Positions 7,156 through 15,207 of a DNA stretch of 33,085 bases are shown here, one piece after another. Source of the stretch: Marmoricola sp. (GTDB lineage Bacteria > Actinomycetota > Actinomycetes > Propionibacteriales > Nocardioidaceae); the NCBI GenBank assembly GCA_025964795.1, contig JAOPYC010000113.1:1-33085 (forward strand), read 5' to 3'. The notes below the pieces were generated by a model. That model was not told the DNA's origin. It ran no database searches and saw only the letters and a list, made by a program, of their open reading frames with translations. Both the position numbers and the translations under genes were made by a program. Numbering within the stretch: the stretch's first letter is position 1; each line of letters begins with the position of its first letter.

Positions 7156-8568
7156 GTGGAGGACGAGCCGAGGGGGGCCACAGACGCCCCCGAGTCGTCC
7201 GCGTCGGGTCAGGCCCGCCATCAGGCCCCGGATCCCGCGCGGGGCTCCGGCGCGGGGCGACGCGCCGCGGGAGCGACCGGCCGCGGCCTGAAGAAGGCCG
7301 GTTCGGCGACCGGCAGCGCCGCGACGTACACCTTCCGGCAGGCGCGCCGTGCCTCGCACGCCGACGGGGCCGGCGACTCCGGGCTCTACCGGCTGATCGA
7401 GCTGCACGCGTTCAACGCGGCGGGCGACGCGGCCGTGACGGTGTCGCTGGCGGGCACCCTGTTCTTCTCCCAGCCCGGCGAGGCGCGCGGCAACGTGGCG
7501 CTCTTCCTCGGGCTGACGATGCTGCCGTTCGCGGTGGTCGCGCCACTGCTAGGCCCGATCCTGGACCGGTTCAGCCACGGCCGCCGCTGGGCGATCGGCG
7601 GCACCATGGCCCTGCGCGCGTTCCTGTGCTGGCTGATGGCCGACGCCGTGGCGACTCAGTCGCTGGCGATGTACCCCGCCGCGCTCGGCGTGCTCGTCTC
7701 CTCCAAGGCGTACGGCGTGGCCCGCGCGGCGACCGTCCCCCGGCTGGTCCCACCGAGCCTGACGCTGGTCAAGGCCAACAGCCGGATCTCGCTCGCGGGG
7801 GTCGTCGGAGCCGCCATCGGGGGGCCGCTCGCCGCGGGTGCCGCCACGTTCGGCGGCCAGTGGTCGCTGCGCTTCGCGTTCGTGGTGTTCGCCGGCGCGA
7901 CCATCCTCTCGGTGCTGCTGCCGGCCAAGGCCGACGCCCACGCCGGAGAGCTGCCGGTGAGCCTGACCGGCAAGAAGGAGAAGTTCCGGGTCCCGCCCGA
8001 CGTGGTCTTCGCCCTGCGCTGCAACGCCGGGCTGCGGATGCTGTCGGGGTTCTTGACGATGTACATGGCCTTCCTGCTCCGTCAGCACCCGCTTCCCGGG
8101 TTCGAGCACCGGACCACCCTGTTGATGGGCCTGGTCATCGGGGCTGCCGGTCTCGGCAACACGATCGGCATCGGCCTGGGGTCGATCCTGCGCCGGCTGA
8201 AGCCGACGGTGACGGTGGTCGTCGCGCTGCTCGCGGACGCGACGGCGGCCGTGGTGGCCGCGGTCTTCTACGGGCTGGTCCCCGCCATCGCCCTCGGCCT
8301 GACCGCGGGCATCGCGCAGGCGATGGGCAAGCTGGTGCTCGACGCCACCGTCCAGCGGGACGTGCCCGAGCGCCAGCGCACCTCTGCCTTCGCCCGCTCC
8401 GAGACGCTGCTGCAGCTCTCCTGGGTCGTCGGCGGCTTCATCGGGATCGCGCTGCCGCTCATCCCCCGATTGGGGCTCGGGGTGCTCGCCGGCCTGATGG
8501 TCGGCTGGACACTGTTCGTGCTGGTCAAGCGACCGGGCCAGGCCGGCCGTCCGGCGGCGGCGGGCTAG
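7156..8568 (+). CDS. MFS family membrane protein
   Basis: 470 residues from GTG at 7156. The first ~75 residues are a polar, Arg/Ala/Gly-rich cytoplasmic extension ending in GLKKAGSATGSAATYTFRQARRAS; then about 12 membrane segments begin with RLIELHAFNAAGDAAVTVSLAGTLF (two runs). PLLGPILDRFSHGRRW is the MFS motif A. FALRCNAGLRMLSGFLTMYMAF and the last helices complete the fold. This sub-group, related in my memory to mycobacterial Rv0876c, has no assigned substrate. The stop TAG shares bases with the stop of the convergent cold-shock gene (CTAG). Upstream in-frame codons are antisense to the DUF3027 gene and were not used. Confidence 0.85.
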   Translation: MEDEPRGATDAPESSASGQARHQAPDPARGSGAGRRAAGATGRGLKKAGSATGSAATYTFRQARRASHADGAGDSGLYRLIELHAFNAAGDAAVTVSLAGTLFFSQPGEARGNVALFLGLTMLPFAVVAPLLGPILDRFSHGRRWAIGGTMALRAFLCWLMADAVATQSLAMYPAALGVLVSSKAYGVARAATVPRLVPPSLTLVKANSRISLAGVVGAAIGGPLAAGAATFGGQWSLRFAFVVFAGATILSVLLPAKADAHAGELPVSLTGKKEKFRVPPDVVFALRCNAGLRMLSGFLTMYMAFLLRQHPLPGFEHRTTLLMGLVIGAAGLGNTIGIGLGSILRRLKPTVTVVVALLADATAAVVAAVFYGLVPAIALGLTAGIAQAMGKLVLDATVQRDVPERQRTSAFARSETLLQLSWVVGGFIGIALPLIPRLGLGVLAGLMVGWTLFVLVKRPGQAGRPAAAG

Positions 8569-8960
8569 AGCTCGAGCTCGTCGGCCAGCCCGCGCAGCAG
8601 CTTCGCGGTGGGCTTGGCCATCTTGGCGTCCGGGCGGCGACCGATGCGGTAGCCCTCCTCGACGCCCTCGAGCAGCCGGATCAGGTCCTCGACGATGCCG
8701 ACCATCTCCTCGGGCTTCTTGCGCTGGGCCTCACGCCGGTTGGCCGTGACCGACGCCGGGGCGTCGAGCACCTTCACCTGGTGGGCCTGCTCGCCCTTGC
8801 GGCCGGAGAGGATGCCGAACTCGACCCGGGTGCCGGCCTTGAGCGTGGCGACTCCCTCGGGGAGGGACGAGGACCGGACGTAGACGTCGTCGCCGTCCTC
8901 GCGCGAGAGGAACCCGAAGCCCTTCTCGGCGTCGTACCACTTGACCTTTCCGGTGGGCAC
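8565..8960 (-). CDS. Cold-shock domain protein with C-terminal extension (CspB-like)
   Basis: 131 residues from GTG at 8960, with AAAGG 6 bases upstream. The first ~65 residues are a cold-shock domain: GKVKWYDAEKGFGFL holds the RNP1 motif, DVYVRSS the RNP2 region. The remaining half is helical and charged, with two parts such as PEEMVGIVEDLIRLLEGV and AKPTAKLLRGLADELEL. Mycobacterial CspB (about 135 residues) has the same two-part form. It should bind single-stranded RNA/DNA as a chaperone. The 5' leader seems to hold a strong hairpin. The gene ends tail-to-tail with the MFS gene, with the stop codons sharing the bases CTAG. Confidence 0.92.
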   Translation of the reverse strand: MPTGKVKWYDAEKGFGFLSREDGDDVYVRSSSLPEGVATLKAGTRVEFGILSGRKGEQAHQVKVLDAPASVTANRREAQRKKPEEMVGIVEDLIRLLEGVEEGYRIGRRPDAKMAKPTAKLLRGLADELEL

Positions 8961-8987
8961 GGCACTGCCTTTCTGATCGATCCGAGA

Positions 8988-9006
8988 CTGCGGCCGACGG
9001 CCGCAG
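8988..9006 (-). promoter_or_regulatory. Hairpin in the 5' leader of the cold-shock gene
   Basis: CTGCGGCC, three-base loop, GGCCGCAG: a perfect 8-bp GC-only stem. It lies about 27 bases upstream of the start codon and just after a candidate -10 box TACGCT (9021-9016, minus strand), so it would be at the very 5' end of the mRNA. Cold-shock mRNAs are often controlled by leader structure; a role in stability or temperature response is inferred. Confidence 0.45.
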
Positions 9007-9064
9007 CGACTGCACAGCGTACGCGGTGCCCCGACGCCTCGCGAACGAGTTCCGGGGCCCTGGG

Positions 9065-10495
9065 TCAACGGTACTTGTCGGGTTCCGGGAGCAGCTCGTT
9101 CATGGATCCGGAGCGGAACCCCAGAGGGTCGACCTCGGCCTCCGCGAACCCGGCTGCGCGTACCACGTCGAGGTGGTCCGCGACCACCGCGACCAGGTCG
9201 CGGTCGACCTCGACCCGGGCCACCTCACCGAGGTCGCGCACCCGGACGTCGCGCACCCGGTGCCCGGCCTCGGTGAGCGCCCGTCGTACGCCGGCCTCGG
9301 CCTGCTCCACGCGGGCCAGCCGGGCCGGGGTGATCTCGATGCCGTAGGCGACCCGTGAGCTCAGGCAGGCGGCCGCCGGCTTGTCCCAGGTGGGCAGGCC
9401 CCAGGCACGGGAGGCGCTGCGGACCTGCTCCTTGGTGAGCCCGGCGTCGAGCAGCGGGGTCACGGCGCCGCGGTCGGAGGCCGCCGCGATGCCCGGGCGG
9501 AACCCGGCGCGCGCGTCGTCGGCGTTGGTGCCGGTCGCGACGGCCGCGTAGCCGTGCTCGGCGGCCAGCGGCGTGAGCGTGTCCAGCAGCTCGGCCTTGC
9601 AGAACGCGCACCGGTCCCCGGCGTTGGCGCGGTAGCCCTCCCGGTCCATCTCGGAGGTCTCCGGGGTGAGCACCTGGACGCCCAGCGACCGGGCGAAGTC
9701 CAGGGCCGGGCCGCGCTCGGACCTGGGCAGCGAGTCGGAGTAGGCCGTGGCGGCGCCGACGTTCTCCGCGCCGAGGGCCCGGACCGCAGCCGCGAGCAGG
9801 AAGGCGCTGTCGGCACCCCCGCTGAAGGCGACCAGCAGCCGCTCCCGTGCCCGGAGCTGCTCCTCGAGGCGGGCGAGCCGCTGCTCGAGCACGAACGACT
9901 CCAGCCACGCGGGGAACTGCTCGAGGTCGTCGAGGACGACGTCGGTGCCGGCCTCCTCGAGCTCCTTCCGGGTGCACCCGCCGGTCAGCACCGAGACACT
10001 GGTGACGCCGGCCGCCCGGGCGCCCTCCACGTCGTGGACGTGGTCGCCGACGTAGACGTCGGCGCCGTGGCGCAGCAGCACCTCGCCCTTGCCGGTCCCC
10101 CAGACCCGTCCCTCGACCACGTCGACGTCGAGGCCGAGGTGGTCGACGTGGAGCTGGGCGTTGGGGGTGAACTTGCCCGTGACCAGCAGGATCCGCCCGT
10201 CGTGCCGACGTACGGCGGCCAGGGCCCCGGCCACCCCGACCAGCACCGGAGTGGGCGTCACGGCGACGTCCGGGTAGATCTCCCGGAACCGGTCCACGGC
10301 GGGCCCGATCCGCTCGGCGTCGAGGTGCGGCTCGAGGAGCAGTTCCAGGGGCGGGCCGAGGCGGGCGCTCATCTCGGCGGTCGGGAAGTCCACCCCGAGC
10401 TCCGCCGCGAGCACGTCCAGGGTGGCGGCGAAACCCACGACGGTGTCGATCAGCGTCATGTCGAGGTCGAACCCGACGACCAGCTGCGTGTCCAC
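9065..10495 (-). CDS. HAD-like hydrolase fused to LarE-type sulfurtransferase
   Basis: 476 residues from GTG at 10495 (an alternative GTG is at 10501). The chosen start lies 6 bases after a TAGGCT box. Residues ~1-200 are a HAD phosphatase: DLDMT (D10, D12), LLVTGK with T106, K136 and GDHVHD (D151, D155). Residues ~205-476 are a LarE-type PP-loop ATPase: FSGGADS (224-230) binds ATP, NADDAR and PLLDAGLTKEQVR follow, and WDKPAAACLSSR holds C377. An extra CAFC pair (C296, C299) is present, as in LarE forms reported to bind an iron-sulfur cluster. LarE inserts sulfur in the nickel-pincer cofactor of lactate racemase; no larA, larB or larC is nearby. The HAD part may act on a linked nucleotide or phosphorylated intermediate, which is a guess. 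Confidence 0.85.
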   Translation of the reverse strand: MDTQLVVGFDLDMTLIDTVVGFAATLDVLAAELGVDFPTAEMSARLGPPLELLLEPHLDAERIGPAVDRFREIYPDVAVTPTPVLVGVAGALAAVRRHDGRILLVTGKFTPNAQLHVDHLGLDVDVVEGRVWGTGKGEVLLRHGADVYVGDHVHDVEGARAAGVTSVSVLTGGCTRKELEEAGTDVVLDDLEQFPAWLESFVLEQRLARLEEQLRARERLLVAFSGGADSAFLLAAAVRALGAENVGAATAYSDSLPRSERGPALDFARSLGVQVLTPETSEMDREGYRANAGDRCAFCKAELLDTLTPLAAEHGYAAVATGTNADDARAGFRPGIAAASDRGAVTPLLDAGLTKEQVRSASRAWGLPTWDKPAAACLSSRVAYGIEITPARLARVEQAEAGVRRALTEAGHRVRDVRVRDLGEVARVEVDRDLVAVVADHLDVVRAAGFAEAEVDPLGFRSGSMNELLPEPDKYR

Positions 10496-10501
10496 CCGCA
10501 C

Positions 10502-10507
10502 AGCCTA
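10502..10507 (-). promoter_or_regulatory. Putative -10 box (TAGGCT) of the HAD-LarE gene
   Basis: TAGGCT on the minus strand ends exactly 6 bases before GTG at 10495 and directly touches the other candidate GTG at 10501, so it supports the shorter start and a leaderless mRNA. Confidence 0.5.
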
Positions 10508-10558
10508 GGCGGCCGGGCCGACATCGCGGACTCGCAGCAAACGCTCAGGTAGGCGCTC

Positions 10559-10564
10559 TAGGGT
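10559..10564 (+). promoter_or_regulatory. Putative -10 box (TAGGGT), leaderless layout
   Basis: TAGGGT ends 6 bases before GTG at 10571. Only the purine-rich CGGGGC lies in between, which is too close for a normal ribosome site. Confidence 0.45.
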
Positions 10565-10570
10565 CGGGGC

Positions 10571-11029
10571 GTGCTGATCACCAACCACGTCCTCGGCGGA
10601 GCGCTCGTCGCCCTGGCCTCGCCCGGCACCACCTCCGCGTTCGGCGCCGGTGTGGTCTCCCACTTCGCGATGGACGTGGTGCCGCACTGGGGCGACCCGG
10701 ACCAGGAGGTGTTCCTGCGGGTGGCCGTGGTCGACGGTCTGGTCGGGCTGGCCACGATGGCGCTGGTCGCGCGACTGGCCCCGGCGGAGCGGCGGGCGAC
10801 CGTGGTCGCGGGCATGCTCGGCGCCTGCCTGCCCGACGCGGACAAGCCCAGCGAGCTGTTCTTCGGTCGCTCCCCCTTCCCGGTGGCCGTCGACCGGTTC
10901 CACAAGGCCATCCAGACCGAGTCGACGCGGCGGATGCCGCAGGAGTTCTTGGTCGCGACCGCTCAGCTGCTGACGGTCGGCCTGCTGGTCAGGCGAGCAG
11001 TCCGCGGCGCAGGGCCTCGGCGAAGGTAG
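10571..11029 (+). CDS. Small membrane protein with YdjM-like His/Asp motif
   Basis: 152 residues from GTG at 10571. The protein starts LITNHVLGGALVALAS, followed by GAGVVSHFAMDVVPHWGD (H31, D35, H39), a membrane segment, LPDADKPSE (D89, D91) and DRFHKAIQTE (H111). Conserved His and Asp in membrane loops resemble the membrane-bound metal-dependent hydrolases of the YdjM (PF04307) type, but overall similarity is only suggestive. About three hydrophobic stretches are visible. The 3' end overlaps the convergent isomerase gene by 41 bases. Function unknown. Confidence 0.75.
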   Translation: MLITNHVLGGALVALASPGTTSAFGAGVVSHFAMDVVPHWGDPDQEVFLRVAVVDGLVGLATMALVARLAPAERRATVVAGMLGACLPDADKPSELFFGRSPFPVAVDRFHKAIQTESTRRMPQEFLVATAQLLTVGLLVRRAVRGAGPRRR

Positions 11030-12206
11030 GCGCGAGCGGCAGCCGTGGGACCAGCGTCGCCTGGAAGGCGTGGTAGGTGTCCGGCTTGCCCTGCCAGGTG
11101 ACGTGGCTCGGCTGGTTGTCCGGCGAGAGCTCGTGGCGCCAGGAGCCGTGCTCCCGGTCGATGAAGCACGCGTCGATGTGCTCCCACCAGGCCGTGTAGA
11201 GGGCGTCGTACGACGGGTCACCGGTCACGGCGTACAGCTCGGCCGCGGTGGCGGTGCCCTCGGCGGCGACCCAGTGCATCCGCTCGCGCACCACGGGACG
11301 CCCCTCCCAGTCGACCGTGTAGACGAAGCCGTCGTGGCCGTCGACGGCCCAGCCCTCGCGCACGGCCGTGTCGAACAGCGAGCGGGCGTCGTCGAGCAGC
11401 CAGTCCGGGGCCGCGTCGCCCAGGCCGGCCCGCAGGTGCAGCGCCAGCCGGGACCACTCCAGGGAGTGCCCGATCGTGGCGCCGTAGGGGCGGAAGGGGT
11501 GCGCGGGCTGGTCGGCGTTGTACTCCAGGTCGGGGGTCCAGGAGGCGTCGAAGTGCTCCGGGATCCGCCACCGGTTGCCGGCGGCCAGGTGGTGCACCAC
11601 CCGGGTCAGGATCCGTTGCGCCTTCTCCCGGAGCGAGGCGTCGTCGAGTGCGTCGGCCGCGGAGAGCAGCGCCTCGACGGAGTGCATGTTGGCGTTCACG
11701 CCGCGGTAGCCGTCGAGCACGGTCCAGCTCGCGTCCCACTGCTCGCGGACCATGCCGAACTCGTCGTCCCAGAAGTGCTCGAGCAGGACGGCGACGGCGT
11801 CGTCGAGCAGCTCGCGGCCGCCCGGACGGCCCGCCGAGGTGGCGCTGGCTCCCGCGAGCACCACGAACGCGTGCTCGTAGGCGGTCTTGTCGCTCACGGT
11901 CGGGCCCTCGGCGCCGACCTGGGCGAACCAGCCGCCGTGCTCGGGGTCCAGGAACCGGCCGCGCAGGGCGGCGAGCCCGTGGTCGACGAGCTCGGCGCAG
12001 CCGGGACGGCCCAGCAGGTGACCGAGGGCGTACACGTGCGTCATCCGGCAGGTGATCCACAGCTCCACCGGCCGGTCGAGCTCCGGCGCACCCTCGTCGT
12101 CGAGCCAGGCGAAGCCGCCGTCGGGGTGCCGGGAGGCGCGACCGAACTCCAGCAGCCGATCGCCCTCCGCCTCCAGCCAGCGGGTGTGCTCGGGAGAGCC
12201 GATCAC
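10989..12206 (-). CDS. AGE-family aldose-ketose isomerase (YihS/mannose isomerase-like)
   Basis: 405 residues from GTG at 12206, whose bases overlap the GH130 stop (GTGA). It is an (alpha/alpha)6-barrel of the N-acylglucosamine 2-epimerase superfamily: TCRMTHVYALGH (R54), DKTAYEHAFVVLA, NANMHSVEALL (H175), GHSLEWSRL (H247, E250), RMHWVAAEGTATAAELY and KPDTYHAFQ (H379). These fall at nearly the same positions as the catalytic Arg55, His176, His248, Glu251 and His383 of the YihS/mannose isomerases (from memory). It likely turns D-mannose into D-fructose in the cytoplasm, the last step after GH130 acts; epimerisation of a disaccharide remains possible. It is the last gene of the operon. Confidence 0.88.
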   Translation of the reverse strand: MIGSPEHTRWLEAEGDRLLEFGRASRHPDGGFAWLDDEGAPELDRPVELWITCRMTHVYALGHLLGRPGCAELVDHGLAALRGRFLDPEHGGWFAQVGAEGPTVSDKTAYEHAFVVLAGASATSAGRPGGRELLDDAVAVLLEHFWDDEFGMVREQWDASWTVLDGYRGVNANMHSVEALLSAADALDDASLREKAQRILTRVVHHLAAGNRWRIPEHFDASWTPDLEYNADQPAHPFRPYGATIGHSLEWSRLALHLRAGLGDAAPDWLLDDARSLFDTAVREGWAVDGHDGFVYTVDWEGRPVVRERMHWVAAEGTATAAELYAVTGDPSYDALYTAWWEHIDACFIDREHGSWRHELSPDNQPSHVTWQGKPDTYHAFQATLVPRLPLAPTFAEALRRGLLA

Positions 12207-13186
12207 GGCGTCGCCAGCGCGGACCAGCTGGTGCCGACCCGATAGGTCGCCACGCCCAGCGTCGAGTCGCTCTGGCCGTAGTAGGCGAACCAGGTGTCCT
12301 TGAAGTGCACCAGGCCCTCGACGAAGGTCACGTTGGAGACCAGGCCGTGCTGGTCCTCGTAGGTGGACGGCTCGAGCCACGGGTAGTTCATCTGGGCCAT
12401 GATCTCGGCCGGCCGGTCGGGATGGAAGAGCAGCTGCCCGCTGGTGTAGCGGACGGTGCCGTCGTCGTACTTCACGGCGGCGTTGTGGATCAGCAGGATC
12501 AGCCCGTTGCTGGTGAGGATCGGCTGCGGGCCCACCTCGACCAGGAAGTCCCCGAAGGTCCCCTCCGGCGTGGGCAGCATCAGCGGCTCGTCCTGGGGGG
12601 CGGGCGTCCAGTGGATCAGGTCGTCGGACCAGGCGTGGTAGATCGAGCCCTCGCCGAAGTACATCAGGTAGCGGCCGCCGATCGGCGTGGCCAGGATGCC
12701 CCCGGCCTTGCTCCATGGGGTCGGTACGTCGTCGGCGTTGGGCTCGAAGGTGTTGAAGCCGGGGAACAGCGGCCCGTGCTTCTCCCAGGTGAACAGGTCG
12801 GTCGAGGTGGCCAGGCAGAGCTGGGCGTTGCTCCGGTCCCAGGCGGTGTAGGTCAGGTAGTAGGTGCCGTCGATCTCGCACACCCGCGGGTCCTCGCAGC
12901 CGAACTCCTCGTAGGGCTCGCTCGGCGAGAGCACCGGCTCGGGGTGCCGCTCGAAGTGGATCCCGTCGTCGCTGGTGGCCAGCCCGACGTGGCTGACGAT
13001 GTCGTCGGCGTGCGCCCGGTAGAGCAGCACGACCTTCCCGTCCTTGACGATCGCGGCCGGGTTGTAGACGCTGCCGGACTCCCAGCCGTCACCCTGCGGA
13101 GTGAGGATCGGGTTCCCGTCGTACGGCGTGAACGGGCCGAGCGGGAACTGTGCTGGTGGAACCGGGGCGGGTGGGGTCTCGGTCAT
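12203..13186 (-). CDS. GH130 family beta-mannoside phosphorylase or hydrolase
   Basis: 327 residues. A five-bladed propeller of the GH130 family is indicated by NPAAIVKDG (42-50), LLYRAHADD, CEDPRV (97-102, with the proposed catalytic Asp), WSKAGGILATPIGGRYLMYFGE, DFLVEVGPQPI and a late TYEDQHGLVSNVTFVEG. GH130 enzymes act on beta-1,4- or beta-1,2-mannosides, most by phosphorolysis to mannose-1-phosphate, some by hydrolysis; motifs readable here do not settle which. The start at 13186 was chosen because AGGAGG (13200-13195) lies 8 bases before it; an in-frame ATG at 13225 overlaps the upstream TGA but has no ribosome site. There is no signal peptide, so it works inside the cell on imported sugar. 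Confidence 0.9.
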   Translation of the reverse strand: MTETPPAPVPPAQFPLGPFTPYDGNPILTPQGDGWESGSVYNPAAIVKDGKVVLLYRAHADDIVSHVGLATSDDGIHFERHPEPVLSPSEPYEEFGCEDPRVCEIDGTYYLTYTAWDRSNAQLCLATSTDLFTWEKHGPLFPGFNTFEPNADDVPTPWSKAGGILATPIGGRYLMYFGEGSIYHAWSDDLIHWTPAPQDEPLMLPTPEGTFGDFLVEVGPQPILTSNGLILLIHNAAVKYDDGTVRYTSGQLLFHPDRPAEIMAQMNYPWLEPSTYEDQHGLVSNVTFVEGLVHFKDTWFAYYGQSDSTLGVATYRVGTSWSALATP

Positions 13187-13194
13187 GGGGTGAG

Positions 13195-13200
13195 CCTCCT
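13195..13200 (-). promoter_or_regulatory. Strong Shine-Dalgarno (AGGAGG) that fixes the GH130 start
   Basis: A full AGGAGG on the minus strand, 8 bases before the ATG at 13186. It argues against the longer N-terminus beginning at 13225. Confidence 0.75.
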
Positions 13201-13221
13201 CGATGGGTGGTCGGATGTCGC

Positions 13222-15207
13222 TCATCGGCGGACCAGGGTGACGCCGCCGGGGGCGACACGGACCGGTACGACGTGAGCGGTGCTGGTGGTGTGCCGGAGC
13301 AGGTGGCCCCGGCCGTCGTAGGAGCGGATGTCCGCGCGGCCGGTGCCCGGGACGGCCACGGTCGCGCGGGCCGCGACGGTGGCCGAGCTGCGCAGCAGGG
13401 CCGTGCCGTGCCCGTCGCTGCCGAGCACGAGGCGCGAGAGCAACGGCTGGACCATCACCGCGTCCAGGCGCGCGGTGTCGCGGCCCCTCGCCGTGGTGGT
13501 GGCGGTGAGGCTCCGGACGGAGCCGGGCAGGGTCGCCCCCAGGGTGACCGGGAGCAAGGCGCCTGGGGCCGGGGAGGCACCTTGGGCGCCCACGTCGCCG
13601 GAGCGCACGGAGCCCAGGAGGCGGCCGCCGGCGGTGAACCGGGTGACGGCCGAGCTGCCCTGTTGCAGGTCGAGCACCGGCAGCACGAGCGCCTCGGGCT
13701 GGGGCCCGAGGTCGATGGTCGTCGCGCCGCCGTCCCGCTGGGAGACGTAGCCGGTGCCGGCGTACTGCGACTCACCGGTCCACGTGGGCATCGGTGTCAC
13801 CGCGGTGGCGCCCGGGCCGATCCGTCCGTCCTCCGCCTGGACGTAGCTCGTGCCGACCACCTGCTTCACGGCGGAGGCCATCGCGATCCGCCGTACTGCC
13901 GGGTGGGCGTCGAGGGCGAGCATCGTCAGCAGGCCGTGGATCGTGGACTCCGCGCCGGAGTTCTGGTTGGACGTGCCGTCGGCGGCGACGCCGTCGAGGG
14001 TCACCCCGGTCGTCGGGTCGTACGTCGGAGCCCCCGAGGCGTTGGCACCGAAGAACCACGCGGCGGCCATCCCCGCGAGCTGACGGGCACCCCCGCCGAC
14101 GGCCAGCAGGTTCTGGGTCCGCGAGTCGGCGCCGTAGGCGATCTGGGTGGCGTCGACGCGCGCCGGGAGCCGGCCGTTGTCGGGACCGCCCGAGGTCAGC
14201 ATCCACGGGTCGAAGGTGAACGCCTCGCGCTGCGCGACCCGGCGCCAGGCGCGGTGGCCGGTGACGTCGGCGGCCCGGGCGAGGGCCCCGGACATCTGTG
14301 AGCTCCAGGCGTGCCAGTCCGAGCGGGACAGCGCCCAGGGCAGCACGCCGCCGAACGGCCAGCGGCGCGCGTCCCCGCCCGCCATCGCGGCGATCCCGTT
14401 GCTCAGCTCGGTCAGGGCCCGCCTCGCCGCGGCGGTGCCACCGGCCCGGAGGTAGGACGCCAGGCCGAGGACCGCCTCCGCCGAGGCGTCCGCCCCGTCG
14501 GCGATCAGCCACGCGGGCGTCCGGCGGCCGTCGACGCTCTCGTAGGTCCCGTAGGCGTCCAGCACCTGCCGGTCGATGGCGCCGACGGCGAGGTCGAGCC
14601 GCTGGGCCAGGAAGCGGGCGAACCCGGGGTCGGTGCGCTGGAAGGCGGCGTAGCCCTCCCCCAGCGCCCAGACGCTGCGGGCCAGCCAGTACGACGCGTC
14701 GCTGTCCGAGGGGTCGGGCAGCTCGGCCGGCTCGGCGCTGCGGTTCAGGGTCCCGTCGGGCTGCATCCAGAGGACCACGTTGCCGGCGTTGCGACCCGTG
14801 GTCGTCTGCAGGTAGGTCAGCCCGCGGAGCATCTCCTTGGCGCGGGTGCGGCTCGCGGCGTGCCCGGTCTGCCGCCAGTCGCGGAGGTAGACGACGGCGG
14901 CGCGGGCCAGGTCGTCGGCGTTGAAGGCCCCCTGGGCGTAGGTGTTCGTCGTGGCGTCGTACGGCCCGCCGCCGACGCGCTCGAACCCGGTCGGGCGCTT
15001 GTCGGCGTAGGTCCAGAGCACGCCGACCTGCGGGTGCTGCGCCAGCCGGTACGTCGTGTGGCCGGCCTGCGCCGGGGGCGCCACCCGGTCGCCGAGGAAG
15101 TCGAGGTGCGCGAGGTTGGTCAACCTGCTCGGGGGAGCCTCCGCCCGGGCCGGCGCGGCCACGGACACCAGGCCGGCCATCATGGCCAGCGCGACGATCG
15201 CTCTCAT
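13222..15207 (-). CDS. Secreted protein of unknown activity in mannoside operon, likely helical-barrel glycosidase
   Basis: 661 residues from ATG at 15207, overlapping the permease TGA (ATGA). The signal peptide is MRAIVALAMMAGLVSVAAPA followed by RAEA. The next ~450 residues contain helical-toroid motifs: GVLWTYADK, ERVGGGPYDATTNTYAQG, FNADDLARAAVVYLRDW, NVVLWMQPDGT, DPSDSDASYWLARSVWALGEGY, DGADASAEAVLGLASYL, WPFGGVLPWALSRSDWHAW and NQNSGAESTIHGLLTMLALD. Repeated acidic and aromatic pairs look like the cleft of an (alpha/alpha)6 glycosidase. The last ~200 residues are beta-rich (galactose-binding or Ig-like). I do not recognise a characterised family. Position between transporter and GH130 points to action outside the cell on the polymer or glycan that releases the imported sugar. 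Confidence 0.85.
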   Translation of the reverse strand: MRAIVALAMMAGLVSVAAPARAEAPPSRLTNLAHLDFLGDRVAPPAQAGHTTYRLAQHPQVGVLWTYADKRPTGFERVGGGPYDATTNTYAQGAFNADDLARAAVVYLRDWRQTGHAASRTRAKEMLRGLTYLQTTTGRNAGNVVLWMQPDGTLNRSAEPAELPDPSDSDASYWLARSVWALGEGYAAFQRTDPGFARFLAQRLDLAVGAIDRQVLDAYGTYESVDGRRTPAWLIADGADASAEAVLGLASYLRAGGTAAARRALTELSNGIAAMAGGDARRWPFGGVLPWALSRSDWHAWSSQMSGALARAADVTGHRAWRRVAQREAFTFDPWMLTSGGPDNGRLPARVDATQIAYGADSRTQNLLAVGGGARQLAGMAAAWFFGANASGAPTYDPTTGVTLDGVAADGTSNQNSGAESTIHGLLTMLALDAHPAVRRIAMASAVKQVVGTSYVQAEDGRIGPGATAVTPMPTWTGESQYAGTGYVSQRDGGATTIDLGPQPEALVLPVLDLQQGSSAVTRFTAGGRLLGSVRSGDVGAQGASPAPGALLPVTLGATLPGSVRSLTATTTARGRDTARLDAVMVQPLLSRLVLGSDGHGTALLRSSATVAARATVAVPGTGRADIRSYDGRGHLLRHTTSTAHVVPVRVAPGGVTLVRR

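Noticed and set aside
8569-8580. Palindrome GAGCTCGAGCTC
   Set aside because: It encodes the Leu/Glu end of the cold-shock protein and is explained by codon choice; too close to the stop codons to be a likely operator.
6954-9347. A 797-codon open frame on the plus strand
   Set aside because: It runs across DUF3027, MFS and cold-shock genes in the wrong frame or strand, is rich in Arg/Gly/Ala runs and shows no motif; it is a shadow of GC-rich coding DNA.
13187-13225. 13-residue longer GH130 start at 13225
   Set aside because: It overlaps the previous stop but has no ribosome site, while AGGAGG lies correctly before the ATG at 13186.
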